Source of the DNA: Molanna angustata
Taxonomy: Eukaryota > Arthropoda > Insecta > Trichoptera > Molannidae
Direction of reading: 5' to 3'
NCBI GenBank assembly: GCA_963576475.1
Contig: OY754969.1
Span: forward strand, 29,301,388 to 29,365,387
Length of the DNA stretch: 64,000 nt
Shown: in pieces, positions 32,194 through 48,300 of the stretch
Layout of the letters: every line of letters starts with the position of its first letter
How positions within the stretch are numbered: the stretch's first letter is position 1
Notes under the pieces: model-generated
Told to the model about the DNA's origin: nothing
Databases searched by the model: none
Seen by the model: the letters and a program-made list of their open reading frames with translations, nothing else
Program-made: the position numbers and the translations under genes

Positions 32194-33464
32194 CTAGGCA
32201 TGCCTTTTAAGTTCTGTCGTTTACATATTTAGCGGCTGCTTTGAATTTGGAACTGTTTGATATTCAAACTTGTTTGAATTTAGAATCTCAAAACAATTGA
32301 AAGTATTAGGATTAATGCTATTGTTTAGTCATTGCGTCGTTTTGAATCTATCAGGTCACGTACGAAAATAAATTTTACTTAGGAAAATGTCCGTGCAATA
32401 ATTTTCTAAAAATTTAAAAGAGGCCTAACACGGTTTCAGTGTTTTGAAACGATAACATCTGTGTTCCAAGATGAAGCTCCGTCTCTGCGGACTGTCGAAC
32501 ACTGGTACTTAGAATTTCAGCGTGGACATACCAGTCTTAGTGACAAATCTCGTGAAGGACGTCCAAAATCCGCCTTCACTGAAGAAAACATCATTGCTGT
32601 GAGACAACTAATTCTCGAAGATCGTCATGTGACATATCGAGAGATAGAGGCGTTATTAGGATCTCAGCGTTATTCAGAAGATATTGCATATGGCACTTGG
32701 TGTGAGAAAGCTAGTTTGCCGTTGGATCTCGCATTTGCTTTCCGACGATAATAAGGAGGCCCGCGTCAGATGGTGAAAACTTTTCAAAGGTTCAACCGAG
32801 GAGAGTCAAATCACGTCTACGACATCATTAGTGGTGACGAATCTTGGATCTATGCCTACGATACTGATTTAAAACTACAATCTACAGTCTGGGTCTTACA
32901 AGATGAGCCAAAGCCGACTAAAGTTGTTCGCTCTCGAAGCACTTCAAAGAAGATGGTGGCCACGTTCGTTGTGAAAATCGGTCATGTTGCGATAATTGCA
33001 CTTGAAGATCATAGAACGGTTAATGCTAAGTGGTATACGACAGTTTGTTTATCACAAGTCATCGCCGAACTTCGGGAATCTAACCCAAAGCGACGCATCA
33101 TCCCATGATAACGCAAGCTCACACAGCGCTCGTCAAACTATTCAGTATTTGAAGCAGGAAAACGTAGAAATTCTTGACCATCCTCCATACAGTCCTGACC
33201 TAAGCCCTAACGATTTTTTTTTCATTTCCTAAAATTAAGAAAAATCTTCGCGGTCAAAGGTTCCAGTCCAGTGAAGAAGCAGTCGACGCTTTCAAGACAG
33301 CCATATTGAACACCCTTACTTTGGAGTGGAATAAATGTTTTAATAACTTGTTCGAGCGAATGGGAAAGTGTATTAAACTACGTGGTGAATACTTTGAAAA
33401 ACAATAAAAGAGATTATAGTAGTGTTATTTTCTTCAAACGACAAAATTTATAAGGCATGCCTCG
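32194..33464 (+). mobile_element. mariner element, 1271 bp
   Basis: Inverted ends CTAGGCATGCCTTTTAAG (left) and CGAGGCATGCCTTATAAA (right, reverse complement), each next to TA, the mariner target duplication. The length is that of a complete mariner. Both ends look usable, but the transposase is broken. Confidence 0.9.
32388..33407 (+). pseudogene. mariner transposase, broken
   Basis: The N-terminal start is degenerate. Good similarity begins with FQDEAPSLRTVEHWYLEFQR and GRPKSAFTEENI (helix-turn-helix region). A stop at 32749-32751 is followed by SGDESWIYAYD (first catalytic Asp), a frameshift near 33100, HDNASSHSARQTIQYLKQEN (second Asp) and HPPYSPDLSPNDFF (third Asp, DD34D arrangement). 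A second frameshift near 33228 leads to KIKKNLRGQRFQSSEEAVDA and GEYFEKQ with TAA. At least one stop and two frameshifts make it inactive. Confidence 0.9.
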
Positions 33465-33474
33465 TAATATTTCA

Positions 33475-35125
33475 ATTTCTTTCTTTTTCGTGTCCGGCTA
33501 AGCTCTATCACTCCAATAAGCAGCGACTGACATCGCGTTGTCATTTGTCATAATCTGATCCCCAGGACTACAGACCACTCCCATCAGTGGACACATCAGC
33601 AAGCTGCTGTCATCCTGGGTTGCGCCGCATTCGCATCGGGTGTCATCTGATGCAGACAGGTACCCTCACCGTTGCAGGTTTTTTTTACATCTGGTGACAC
33701 CAACCCTGAGTCTATTGAGGGTCTTCTATAGAGCGTATGGTAAGTGCTCTCCAACTCCGATACTCTCATTTGGTTCCATCCATGGTGCCGCTCCAGAGTT
33801 CTTCTCTATGCTGTTGAGAGGACTCAACAGGGGATGTGGCCTTGATTAAACTTTTCCTGGACTTCAGGCGTGACACCATTGGCTAGTGATGGTATAAAGG
33901 GTGGCGTATGTCGTGGGTTTGTTTGTACCTCTCTGCATCTGCGGCAGTTCTACGTCTAATATGTGATGGGCAATTCCAATTATTGGGTACAGTCTCTCAG
34001 TTGGTGTGGGTTTTAAGCACCCCGAGACTATTCGTGCCATATCATTCAAGGCAACGCTCACCTTTTTAGAGTGAGTAGATTTCTGCCAAACCGGACACGC
34101 ATATTCCGCCACAGACAGGCGTAAACCCTGAGCTGACGTCCTCAGCACTGATGGCGTCGCTCCCCACATTGTCCCAGTGAGCTTGCGTAAAATATTGTTT
34201 CTGGCGCATATTTTTTGTTTTGCGATCAAACAGTGTCCTTTAAAGGTCAGGGTTCTATCTAGGGTGACCCCCAGATATTTAGGAGTGCCGCAGTGTTTCA
34301 CTCTCTCCCCCATCCACTCCACCTTAAGTTCTCTGGTAGCTTCTCTATTTTTTAGGTGAAAAGCGGAAAGCTGCGTCTTCCCTGGGTTGGGCCTTAGATT
34401 GTTTTTTTTATACAAACTCCCAAGAACCCGCAGGAACCTAGTCAGACTTTCCTCAACTCGCTGAAATGTATCGTCCTAAGCGGCTACAGCAGTATCATCG
34501 GTATATATAAAGTGTTTGGTGTTCAAGTTGGTGGTGGTTTGGTCATTCGCATAAATATTATTATATAAGTATGGGCGCCAAGACGCTTCCCTGTGGGAGC
34601 CCATTTTTTTGGCTTCTCCATCTGCTGATCCACAAAAGCGACACTATCTTTTCCAGTTATCTTTTCTCTCTCCAAACCATCCTCTATGAATTGTACAAGA
34701 TTCAATATCTGACCCACGCATGATCAGCCAGGTCGGAAGCCGGCCTGTTCGTCTATGGTTTCTCCGTCTATTCGGTTAAGGATCAATCTCTCAAAACGTT
34801 ACTGAGCTTGCATGTTAGAGATACAGGTCGAAAACTTTTTGGGTCGGCAGGGTCCTTACCGGGCTTCAAGATTTCCACGACTCTAGCCTTCCTCCATAGC
34901 TTGGGTATTTTCAACTCTCTGATACATTCATTCATCATTCGCAACAACCAGTCAACAGTTCGGTCACTAAATCGTTTGATTTGTTCCGATCTTATATCAT
35001 CAAGTCCTGCCGCCTTGTTAAGTTTTAAGGTTTCAAGAGCTGCTCTGATCTTGGCATTAGTAAATTTCTCCCCCACGAAGTTGTTTTCATCTGAGTGGGC
35101 TCTTTCAACTGTATCTTTCGACATT
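33475..35125 (-). pseudogene. LINE reverse transcriptase, broken by frameshifts
   Basis: In coding order on the minus strand: KFTNAKIRAALETLKLNKAA, GLDDIRSEQIKRF, KSFRPVSLTCKLSNVLRD (34783-35124); VGQILNLVQFIEDGLE; YTDDTAVAA (about 34480-34500, YTDD at the catalytic site); KYLGVTLDRTLTFKGHC and YACPVWQKSTHSKKVSVALN (33864-34415); and a Cys-containing tail with TRCECGATQDDSSLLMCPL (about 33600). Almost a full RT-to-C-terminus, but split by several frameshifts. The 3' end abuts the mariner. Confidence 0.85.
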
Positions 35126-35239
35126 CATACTCCCGACTTTCCATTCATTAGTAGCTGATGTGCCACCTGATAAGGAGTAACCATGTATGGACTTATACAA
35201 GTCTTTGGCGGAATCCGTAATCAGGTATGATTCTCAAAT

Positions 35240-35763
35240 TACTCGTTAAAAAATGTTTTTCATAGTAAAAAATGTTTGAGAAACTCTGAAATTTTTTTGA
35301 AAAAACAAATTTGACCTTTTGTCTATAAACTACACAATAGCCTACCAACCTCATTAAAACTGCTACCACATAACACATCGTCACAAAAATACAAAAAACA
35401 CATAACAGCATGGATAAACAGCACCGGTTCAGAACAAATCAATAATATAATCACACCTAATCAAATATAATTAAGCTTCACAATTTTTTTTCTCAATAAC
35501 AATTTAATGTATAATTTGATTCGAAAACTATATACACAATGTATTATCTGTCACACAACTGTTGTAATGAACACCTCGGCACAGGACTTCCTAGTGAGGT
35601 GTTCATCGTATTCTATCATTTACAACACTTATCATTAAATAATACATACACACACACACTCACACACACGCACGCACACACACACATACACACACACACA
35701 CACACACCCTCACACACACAAACACACATACAAACACACCCTCACACACACACACACACACAC

Positions 35764-35821
<58 letters not shown>

Positions 35822-35878
35822 ACACAAACATATGTAACTTCTAACTCTAGTATGTAATCAACATTGTATTGTATTGTA

Positions 35879-35946
<68 letters not shown>

Positions 35947-36712
35947 TTATACCAATTTTCAGGATTTTACCTTATATTGTTTTTGAGATAAATTGAAAAA
36001 TAAAAAAAAATCAAAATTCAGTATAAAAGTTTTGTAGGCCTATCTACCTATATATTCTGAAATTTTGGACTATGTAAATTGAGCGGATCTAAAGTTATAA
36101 GGGACGGACGGGCACACAGACACACTAAATGTTCTACTCCGAATTCCAGAACATATCGTCCCTCTCCTGACTAATAATCGTATCTGCAAACTGCAAATTG
36201 TTCAGGAGAGCGTTTTTAGTGTTTTGCCGTGCATATTTTCATCTCTCCCAGCACACGGTGCAGTGACACGGTGTAAATATATTTTAATATTTTATTTGTA
36301 TTCTTATATAAATGAATCATTCTTGTATATATATATATTAAAATCGTATTTGCACATAGGTCTATTAGTGATATTTTATTTTCAGTAATTCGTAGGCAAC
36401 AAATCACTAAGCTATTCCAGGTTAACGGGAGGTGCTATAGTCGAGACCTTTAATGAGAACATGCGTAGAACATATTAATACACATTGGTGGTCCTAACTC
36501 GATTTTGCAAAAAAATGTCAGATACGACAGTTAGTCAGCAGAGGGACAATATATGCTGCGAAGCCTTTAAGTTGGTGTTTTTTGACTTCAATGTTGGAAA
36601 AACCATGAATAATATAGACCCTGCATACAAATCTCGCGTATCTTGGCTTGATACTTTGTCAATATGTTAAGAGAATAAAATTCTATTGAACAAATCGACA
36701 ATTGGATTAACA
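35240..36712 (+). mobile_element. family A repeat, copy 5, with two insertions
   Basis: Family A text at 35240-35325 ('aaaaaatgtttgagaaactc'), 35943-36152 ('tttataccaattttcagg', 'gttctactccgaattc') and 36536-36712 ('atatgctgcgaagcctttaa', 'gaacaaatcgacaattggat'). The first gap holds a LINE, the second about 380 bp of unrecognised DNA. The left end is lost. Confidence 0.75.
35325..35942 (+). mobile_element. 5'-truncated LINE with (CA)n 3' UTR and poly-A
   Basis: The last codons read YKLHNSLPTSLKLLPHNTSS, QKYKKHITAWINSTGSEQIN and a TAA near 35470. Then a 3' UTR with a long interrupted (CA)n (35643-35826) and a 58-A tail (35885-35942). It is embedded in family A copy 5. Confidence 0.8.
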
Positions 36713-37663
36713 GATCTCACACGATTTTTTTTTCAATTCGGGAGACCATAATATATGTGTGTTTTACTGTAATGTTGTTTGTTATTATTAGTTAGTTGGA
36801 AGAAATTGTCATACGGCAATAAACTCGCCACTTGCGCAAGGGTGCAAGGAAGTGTTAATTATTATTATTATTACATAGATATTGTCTTGAGAACAAGCTT
36901 AGTCTAGAAATTAGACTTGGCGTGACTCAAAAACATTATTTTTTTGTGATATTTTATATTTTATTATTTTTCAATAAAAAAATCATCCTTGTGTGTCATC
37001 ACAGTTATAAAAAATATTTTGTTAAAAATCAAGGTGTTTTTACAATTCAAGTACCCAGCCAAATTTTCATTTAATTTTCCGCATCGCTTACGGTTTGGAC
37101 TCTGATCCGAAGATGTAAAAAAATAAACTCGTTGAATACTGAATTTGATTTATTTGTGTGAATTTTGTGAGCCAGCAAAAAGGGCATAGAGAAATGTCTA
37201 AATTATTATTATGGTTATTAGTTTGTTAATGCAATATATAATTTTTATAACAAAACTCAAAATGAGTTTATACAAAATATCGTAGATATGAGTAGGTATA
37301 TACCATACTTTGTGACTTCTAAAAAACATCTTCAATATTACCCGAAAAATGTAAAGGAAATTTCTCATTAACTATGTAAAATGAAAAATTGATACAAAAA
37401 GTAGATTGTTTTTAAAATGAAATGCTGGATTTTAAATCGAAACCTTTTTCTTAGTATAGGTAGGTACATACAGTTGTCGTATATCCACCTACAAATTTTG
37501 TATAGGAAGAAATAAATAATAAATTTTATATGTACATATTCTCACTTCAAATAATTTGTAATACAGGCTAGAACACTGGTAGCTATAATAAAAAGCCTAA
37601 AAAATGAAGATGAAGAATTTCTTCGACAAATTAATAATAAAGTTTATTAGATTTGATATATTA
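36713..37663. other. intergenic DNA with LINE 3'-end traces
   Basis: 36780-36870 resembles LINE 3' ends ('gaagaaattgtcatacggca', 'ataaactcgcc', (ATT)n). The rest is AT-rich without recognised features. Confidence 0.5.
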
Positions 37664-37712
37664 CTTGTTCAATAGAATTTTATTCTCTTAACATATTGAC
37701 AAAGTATCAAGG
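37664..37712 (-). mobile_element. family A end fragment
   Basis: 'ttattctcttaacatattga' and 'caaagtatcaagg' match the reverse complement of the family A right end. Confidence 0.6.
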
Positions 37713-37739
37713 TATATGAAAAAAATTCTGATATACCTC

Positions 37740-39015
37740 AAACGATGTACTTAAAAAAAAAATCATGTACTGGTGGTGAAGACATTAGTAAACTATTTAG
37801 CGAACATTTTCAAACAACTTACGATTACTATAACTCCATTCCACCAATCGCCACTGACAACACATCAGATTCTTTTTCTGAGGGGTTAGGTAGTGTCATT
37901 ATTACAAATTCTTTAGTTTCAAAATATTTACGTGAACTGGATATCAAAAAAGGGGCAGGTAGCGATAACATACCACCAATTTTCATAAAACAATGCGCAG
38001 ATACACTCTCTATCCCACTGAACATATTATTTAACAGATCAATTTCAGAAGGAATATTTCCTAAAAAATTCAAAGAAGCTCTTATCATACCAATTCACAA
38101 ATCCGGTTCAAAAAATGATGTACAAAACTATCGTCCGATATCGATTCTACCGGTGTTTAGTAAAGTGTTTGAGAAAATTGTTTACGACCAAATCTATCAC
38201 ATTATCAAACTAAACATTCAAAATCATCAACACGGATTCCTACGCCGTCGCTCTGTCCTTTCAAATCTAACTACCTTTACCGAATACGTCACAAGCAACA
38301 TGGATAAAAGATGCCAAGTGGATGTGATATACACCGATTATGCAAAGGCATTTGACAAGGTATATATACATATCACCAGTCACTTAAATATCATAATTTT
38401 GATACGCTTGAATGTAGGAGAGTCTTACACGACCAATCGCTGCTGCATAAAATTTTGAACAATGCCATAGACTCGCCTGTACTTGTCAACCTAGTAGGTA
38501 TCCATGTTCCAGGTAGAATGGTTCGTAGACCTCAATTACTTCATATTCCAACAAGTAGAACAAATATCAGGAAAAATTCAACAATTACACGCATATGCAG
38601 CCAATATAACAATACATTCTCAGCTGAGATAGACATATTCAACGCAAAATATTACAGATTTAGATATGATGTTCTGAAGGTGATGCGCAACCAATATCCC
38701 TCTGTCCTGTCCTCCTAGTCTCTCTTCTCTCATTTCTCTTTCCTTCCCTAGTTGTTGTATATGTGTGTATATATGTGTACTTATGTATGTAGGTATGTGT
38801 GTGTGATGGTGTGTATGAGTGTGTGTGTAAGGGTGTGTATGAATGTGTGTGCATGAATTATTTTTGGCTTGTAAACTGTTATTTGTTTTTATATTATGTT
38901 GATGGAATGCTTTTTTTGGCTCTAACAATGTAAAAATTATTTTGTATCATTAAACTGTAAATGAGCTGTAGCTTCCCAAAGAAAATAAATAAATAAATAA
39001 ATAAATAAATAAATA
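37740..39015 (+). pseudogene. LINE with internal deletion of the RT core
   Basis: An open frame encodes FSEHFQTTYDYYNSIPPIAT, GAGSDNIPPIFIKQCADTLS, VQNYRPISILPVFSKVFEKI and DVIYTDYAKAFDKV (37745-38361). The sequence then jumps to the C-terminal module YTTNRCCIKFxNNAIDSPVL, PTSRTNIRKNSTITRICSQY, DIFNAKYYRFRYDVLKVMRN (38420-38718). The YxDD catalytic motif is lost in the deletion. The 3' UTR has a (GTAT)/(GT) region and an (AAAT)n tail. Related to, but distinct from, the LINE at 866-2727. Confidence 0.85.
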
Positions 39016-39132
39016 TATGATGCCAATGTTATAATGTATTTATTGAAATCATAAGCCATGTGTTCTTTTTTCAAATCTAACCAAATAACACGATTAAATG
39101 TTTGAATAATTCATTCGTTCTTCATACGAAAT

Positions 39133-41530
39133 AATTTAATCCAACTGTCGATTTGTTCAAGACAATTTATTTCTCATAACGTATACGACTAAGTTTCGAG
39201 CCACCGTAAGATTTTGTATGGCCACGTTTACATTTTGCATGATTTTTTACCATTTTTGAAACCAAAATATACCAACTTCGAGGGTTCACAGCATAAGTAA
39301 ATGTTATTTATATAATATATGGATGAACTCAGAATTCGGAGTAGAACATTTAGTGTCTTATAACTTTTGATCCGCTTGATGCACAGACCCGTTATTTCAG
39401 AAAATACAGAAAATTTTAGGCCTACTAAACTTTTATATTACTAATAAACAAACAGAAATTTCTCTACAACAAAATATCAGTGAAGTATCAGTCCCCTATC
39501 AAATTTTGGATATCAAAACTTCATCAACGGAAGTTGTCAAATATTGATGAATTTAAAATTTTGCGATGGGTCCAGATAACATAAGCTCAAAAATACTAAA
39601 AACTCTAAAACATCAGGTATCCATTCCCCTGGCGCATATATATTTAATTTAAGCTTTTCACAAGGATAATTCCCTAACCATTTAAAAGAATCCATTGTAA
39701 TCCCAATTCACGAAAATGGCTCCAAAACCCAAATTGAAAATTATAGACCAATATCTTTACTCAATACAAGTGCGAAAATTATCGAAAAAATTGTTGAAAG
39801 TAGACTAACAACATTTTTTAATAAAAACAATATTCTTTCACAAAATCAATTCGGATTTCGTAACGCCTTAGGAGCTGAGGATGCAATCGCCAGACTTACT
39901 GATATTCTCAAGCAACAGATCGATAGTGGTAAAAAAATGCATAGATATATTCTTAGACTTAGCAAAAGCTTTTGACAATATCTCGCACAAAATTCTAATC
40001 ATAATCTAATATTGGTATCAAAGATAACCTACTTAGATGGATGAAAAGCTATATTACAGGACGAACACAAAAAGTAAAAGTCGATGATACTTTCAGCGAT
40101 TGTGAAGAACTGCAATTTGGAGTTCCGCAAGGCAGTACATTGGGACCTATACTTTTTACAGTCTACATCAAAGAGATATGCAATAGCAAAAGAACAGGAC
40201 ATTTAATTACTTTTGCGGATGACACGGTGTTATTATATGAAGATAGCAATTGATCTAATGTGTACGGGGAAGCTGAAAGAGATATAAACGAGATAAAAGA
40301 ATGGCTAAACTGTAATTTGCTAACATTAAATGTGGAAAAAACTAAAATGATCTGTTTCAGTCCTACTGAAACCGGTCAACCAAAAAACCCTCAGCCGATT
40401 TAAATACACCAATGTATATCCTCTAATATTTTAAATATGTGCAATTGTTAATATGTGCAATTGTAAATTTCACAAATGGAATATACATGTAGATTATATT
40501 TGTAAAAAGTCAAAAAAACTCATATTTTAAATATCCAACACCAAAAAGAGAGACAGTCTTAATTTGCCTTAAGTCTTGAGACACAAGACTTAAGGCAAAT
40601 TTATTATGCACTTTGCAATTCAGTAATGCAGTATGGATGTATTGGATGGGGAGGTTGTAGTATGACTGTTCTGGATCCACTTTTAAAAATTCAAAAATAA
40701 ATAATACGAATAATTCTCAATAAACCATTCAGATATCCCAGTAACCTATTATTATTCACTGATTTTAAAGTCTTAAATGTCAGACAACTGTATATTAGCA
40801 AAATAATCCTTCATACTCACAAACATAGACAGGAATACCCAATTGCTAGCCATTCTTATTCCACCCGTAATTCTCAAAAGTCAACTATTATTAAGAAAAA
40901 AACAAACACTACTTTCGTACAGCGTAATTTTAGATTTCTTGGCCCCAAAATGTTTAATTTTCTACCTGATGACTGGAAACAGTTGACAAGAAATGTGCTG
41001 AAAAAAACAATAATTGCTTGGCTTATATCCATAGGTATAAATGAATCAAATAAAAAATTGATTTCACTTCTAACTTAATTGGACCTGAAAAATTTGTTAA
41101 AGTTATTGCTACTATAGTAACTATTCCTATCGGACGTCCTAAAACAGGTTCACCTAGTTGGGCGTCCAACGTGTCAATATTTTTTATACAGCGTACAACT
41201 CGGATAAATTTACATGTAAAACTGTACCTACTTTGTTAATGTACTAATATATTTTGTTGTTATAATTCTTGTTATGTTACTTACGCTGTTTTATGTATAA
41301 TAATACTATGTAAAAATAAAATTAAAAAAAAAAATATTCAGAATTTTTAAATTGTGTTCCAGTCAGGGATTGTGAACTTTTGAATTCTTTATTTTATTCT
41401 TCCATATATTTAAAAAAAACATAAAAGTTAGAACCCTGAAAATATAGACAAATACAATATCTCAAACTTGTTTTTATAAACAGTTACAGGGTTTCTCAAA
41501 CTATTTTTATTGAGTTAATTTTTTTTATCT
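39133..41530 (-). mobile_element. family A repeat, copy 6 (reverse), split by LINE
   Basis: Reverse-orientation family A text at 39133-39430 ('ccaactgtcgatttgttcaa', 'tcagaattcggagtagaaca') and 41331-41530 ('gtcagggattgtgaactttt', 'gggtttctcaaac'). Confidence 0.7.
39545..41330 (+). pseudogene. LINE reverse transcriptase, broken
   Basis: GPDNISSKILKTLKHQVSIP, ENYRPISLLNTSAKIIEKIV, NQFGFRNALGAEDAIARLTD, a frameshift near 39930, DLAKAFDN, LLRWMKSYITGRTQKVKVDD, FGVPQGSTLGPILFTVYIKE and catalytic ITFADDTVLLYED (FADD at 40212-40223). A stop at 40253 and further breaks follow; the C-terminus QYGCIGWGGCSMTVLDPLLK and NTTFVQRNFRFLGPKMFNFL ends near 41078 with a poly-A-like end at 41327. A 16-bp hairpin (40563-40605) lies between RT and C-terminus. 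Confidence 0.85.
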
Positions 41531-44984
<3,454 letters not shown>

Positions 44985-45023
44985 ATGGAAGAGGCCGGTG
45001 TTTTGTGTGATAAACATGTCTAG
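44985..45023 (+). promoter_or_regulatory. upstream ORF overlapping the Ac13E start
   Basis: ATG at 44985 opens a 12-codon ORF (MEEAGVLCDKHV) whose TAG at 45021-45023 lies just past the Ac13E ATG (45016), in another frame. If the 5' UTR includes 44985, ribosomes using it must end four codon bases beyond the main start. A possible splice acceptor (GTTTTCATTTTAG) ends at 44973, so the uORF would be present in either transcript form. The regulatory effect is inference. Confidence 0.5.
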
Positions 45024-45314
45024 TAAACAGAAGCGCCTTTCGGTAACTGTAAAGAGTCATGGAAGTGTACGGGAGAGCGAGCAGGGAATGGGCGGAGAGG
45101 AAGAAGAAGATGAAGAGTTACACATGTGTATGGCTCCTCATATCCAAGCCCTCTTGGCCAGGGGACGCCGTAGATCCAGTTGCTGTGGACTGGCGATGCC
45201 TGTTCCCTTTGAGAGGGCTGCTCCTAACTCATTGTTCAATCCCAAATTTGATTCTGACATACTCGAAGGACAGTACAAGTCTAGCACATTTACTCCATTA
45301 AGGCTGAGATTTAG
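45016..45314 (+). CDS. Ac13E: Ac13E exon 1 (N-terminal cytoplasmic region)
   Basis: 299 nt from ATG to donor GTAATA. It encodes the cytoplasmic N-terminus with an acidic run (GGEEEEDEELH), an RGRRRSSCCG basic patch and YKSSTFTPLRLRFR leading into the first membrane span. Confidence 0.9.
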
Positions 45315-48300
45315 GTAATACTTGTGTATTTATTAATAACAATAGTTTAAAGGCATTTTTTTTTTTATTTTGTTTAATTTTCTTTGGATGTTTTGTATTG
45401 TCATAATATTTCAATGTTAAACATTTTGTTAGTTCATTTCTTTGATATAGACTCAAATTTAATAAGTTATTTATATTTCTATGGCTACTTAAATCAAAAG
45501 ACACTGAAAGCAGAATTTTTCATGTGAAGGACTGTGATAAAGTTAATAGTTGATAACCGCAGAACATACAGTTGACAAATGCAATTGTCTTACTTTAAGA
45601 AAGAAGATTTGCATGTGATAATGTAAATGATACTAAAACAACATAGTTTATATTAATAGAGAAGTGATGCGAGATTGCAATGGTTAAACAACCTGTACAT
45701 TTAATATTGGCAATAAAGTTATATATTAGCAGAAAAATATTTATTTAATATTGCTTCTCGGGCAACTAACAGGTATTATGTCAAATATTAATTTAAAACG
45801 CACCCAATATCAAGTTGCCATATTCTGAAGACTTACGATATTTAGCGTCTCACAGATCCAGACTGAAAACACAATTAAAACTGTGTTTCGACCGGAAAAT
45901 AAACCCGGGACCTTTGGATCAGCTGTCAGATACCTAACCAACTGAGCCACAAAGGCAAATAACACGGAATATAGTAAATATGTTTGCAACATAGGTTTGA
46001 AATGAATGCTAGCAAATTAAGGCTTTGTTATGATTAGGTATTGTCAGTGTGAATAGAGCATTTTCAAGAATATTATTTGTAGTACAATAATTATAATATA
46101 TTATTTTGTTGTAAATTAAAAATTGAATATTTTATTTCAATGCAGTAAGTATGTGTTTCGATTGTATGTGTTTGATTTAAACGAGTTCTTGTTTCTCTGG
46201 GCTGGAATTACTGGTTAATTGTAACTAATAGCCACTTGGCAATATACTCGCCACTCGCATAAGGTTCAAAGTTACAGTACATTATAATATGTCCTATTCT
46301 GATTTGTCTAAATTGTAGTACCTATGTATATGAGAAATGTCATAAAGTTGACTGCATTTATACGGGACTTATTATGTCACACGGCGCAGATAAAATCATT
46401 TTATCCATGGTCGCCCATTGTTTATAGATGTTTTTGTACTCTGAAACGAATCAGAATAATACATAATAATATAATGAATTGCTGATGAATTGAGACTGAA
46501 ATAAAGTAGGAAGAGAATGAGTTAAATCACAACACATTTCCAAAGCGTTGTCTAATTAGACTTAAAAAATTACCAGCTGATGAAAGGTCAGTGCTTCCGA
46601 AATGTAATTTGACTCACGATATAGTGGTTTTTAGAAAATTGATAGTATAAACATTGTGTATATTTACTACCACAAAATACTCGCTGGCTGTTTAATTTAT
46701 TGTTAAAAAGTATACCCAATGCAAAATGAACAACAAACTCTTCATTTTGAATGCATTAAATATGTATAGTATGTAAAATGACACTTTGTTGATATAACTT
46801 GTGGTCACACCAAGTTGTATGTATTTATATAAACTAACTATCTAGAACTATATTTAACTTTATAAGATTCACTGTTAAGTATTTCTAAATTTACCATAGG
46901 AAAATCAAATATTTATCCTGTTGTACAAACAAACATATCGCCATTTGTGGATACATGTACTAAGTCAATAATAATGTACAATATTGTTATGTAGTAGTAT
47001 AATAATAAATTATGTCATGATTGTATTTTTCTCATTTCAGGCTGGCTCTATTCTACATAATAAGCTTCTCTCTCTCTTGGACAATATATTTCCTATTAAT
47101 CGGCTTATCAGGATTCATATCGACGTGGCCTCTATTGTGTTCCATATTTTTGGGACTGTTCATTGTAACGGGAATTACTATATTTATAACTTTTACAGAT
47201 TTTTATAGAAAGCATATACTAAGTATATCTGTGATATTCACTTTACTGCTATGCCTTTTAAGTTTATCCCTTATTGGATTCTTTCCTTACAAGTCATTCA
47301 AAGATATTCATTTCATCGGTGATATAAGTCAAGCAGGACACTTTGTTATGTGTGCAGAAATCATTCTAGTTATATACACCACTATTCCATTGCCGTTTTA
47401 TCTATGTGTTGGATTCAGTGTGGCTTATTCTATTGGATTTGAAATTATCAATGGAATTGTTCAAACTAATTGTAATGTTATTAATTACTCTGGTCTAGCT
47501 GTGAGGATTCTTTTACAATTATGTATACACTTCATCGGTGTTCATATTCTATTAATGACTGTCGTTCGTATGCGTGGAACATTTATGAAAATAGGACAGA
47601 GCCTATTAGTGAGGAAACAATTGGAAATGGAAAAGATATTAAAAGAAAAGATGATACATTCTGTAATGCCACCGAAAGTGGCTGATTGGTTAATGTCTGA
47701 AACTGGAATAGAATCGGAAAACAGCCTCAAAAGAAACAACAGCCTCTATCCACGCAATTCGAATCCAGGAGCCTCCGATCTCAAATCGTTATTTCGACCG
47801 TTCAATATGCACTGTATGGAAAATGTGAGCATTTTATTTGCCGACATAGTTGGCTTTACTAAAATGTCGAGCAACAAAACAGCCGAAGAGTTGGTAAATA
47901 TACTGAATGATCTGTTTGAGAGATTCGATGACCTTTGTCAATTAAATAATTGTGAGAAAATATCTACACTGGGAGATTGTTATTACTGTGTGTCGGGCTG
48001 TCCTGAACCAAGATCAGATCATGCTAAATGCTGTGTGGAAATGGGATTAGGTAATTCATACTTTATTATTATATCATATTCATTCAATTTACATTTTGAT
48101 TACAAATACACTTAATACAATTTTTTTTTATTTAGGTTGGTCTATTTTGCTATTGTAATTTAATTAGCTTTTAATTATTAGATCAACAATAATTTTCGTT
48201 CCCAATATACTGTAATAAAATACAGCGCAATGTTTATTTTCAGTGTTTTCAATCTTATTTACTTTGCAGGTATGATCACAGCAATAAAACAGTTTGATGA

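Noticed and set aside
32461..33108. Mariner transposase as an active gene
   Set aside because: It has an in-frame stop at 32749, frameshifts near 33100 and 33228, and a degenerate start.
47542..47739. Minus-strand and other-frame ORFs overlapping Ac13E and Grd exons
   Set aside because: They are shadows of the spliced exons, which carry all conserved motifs.
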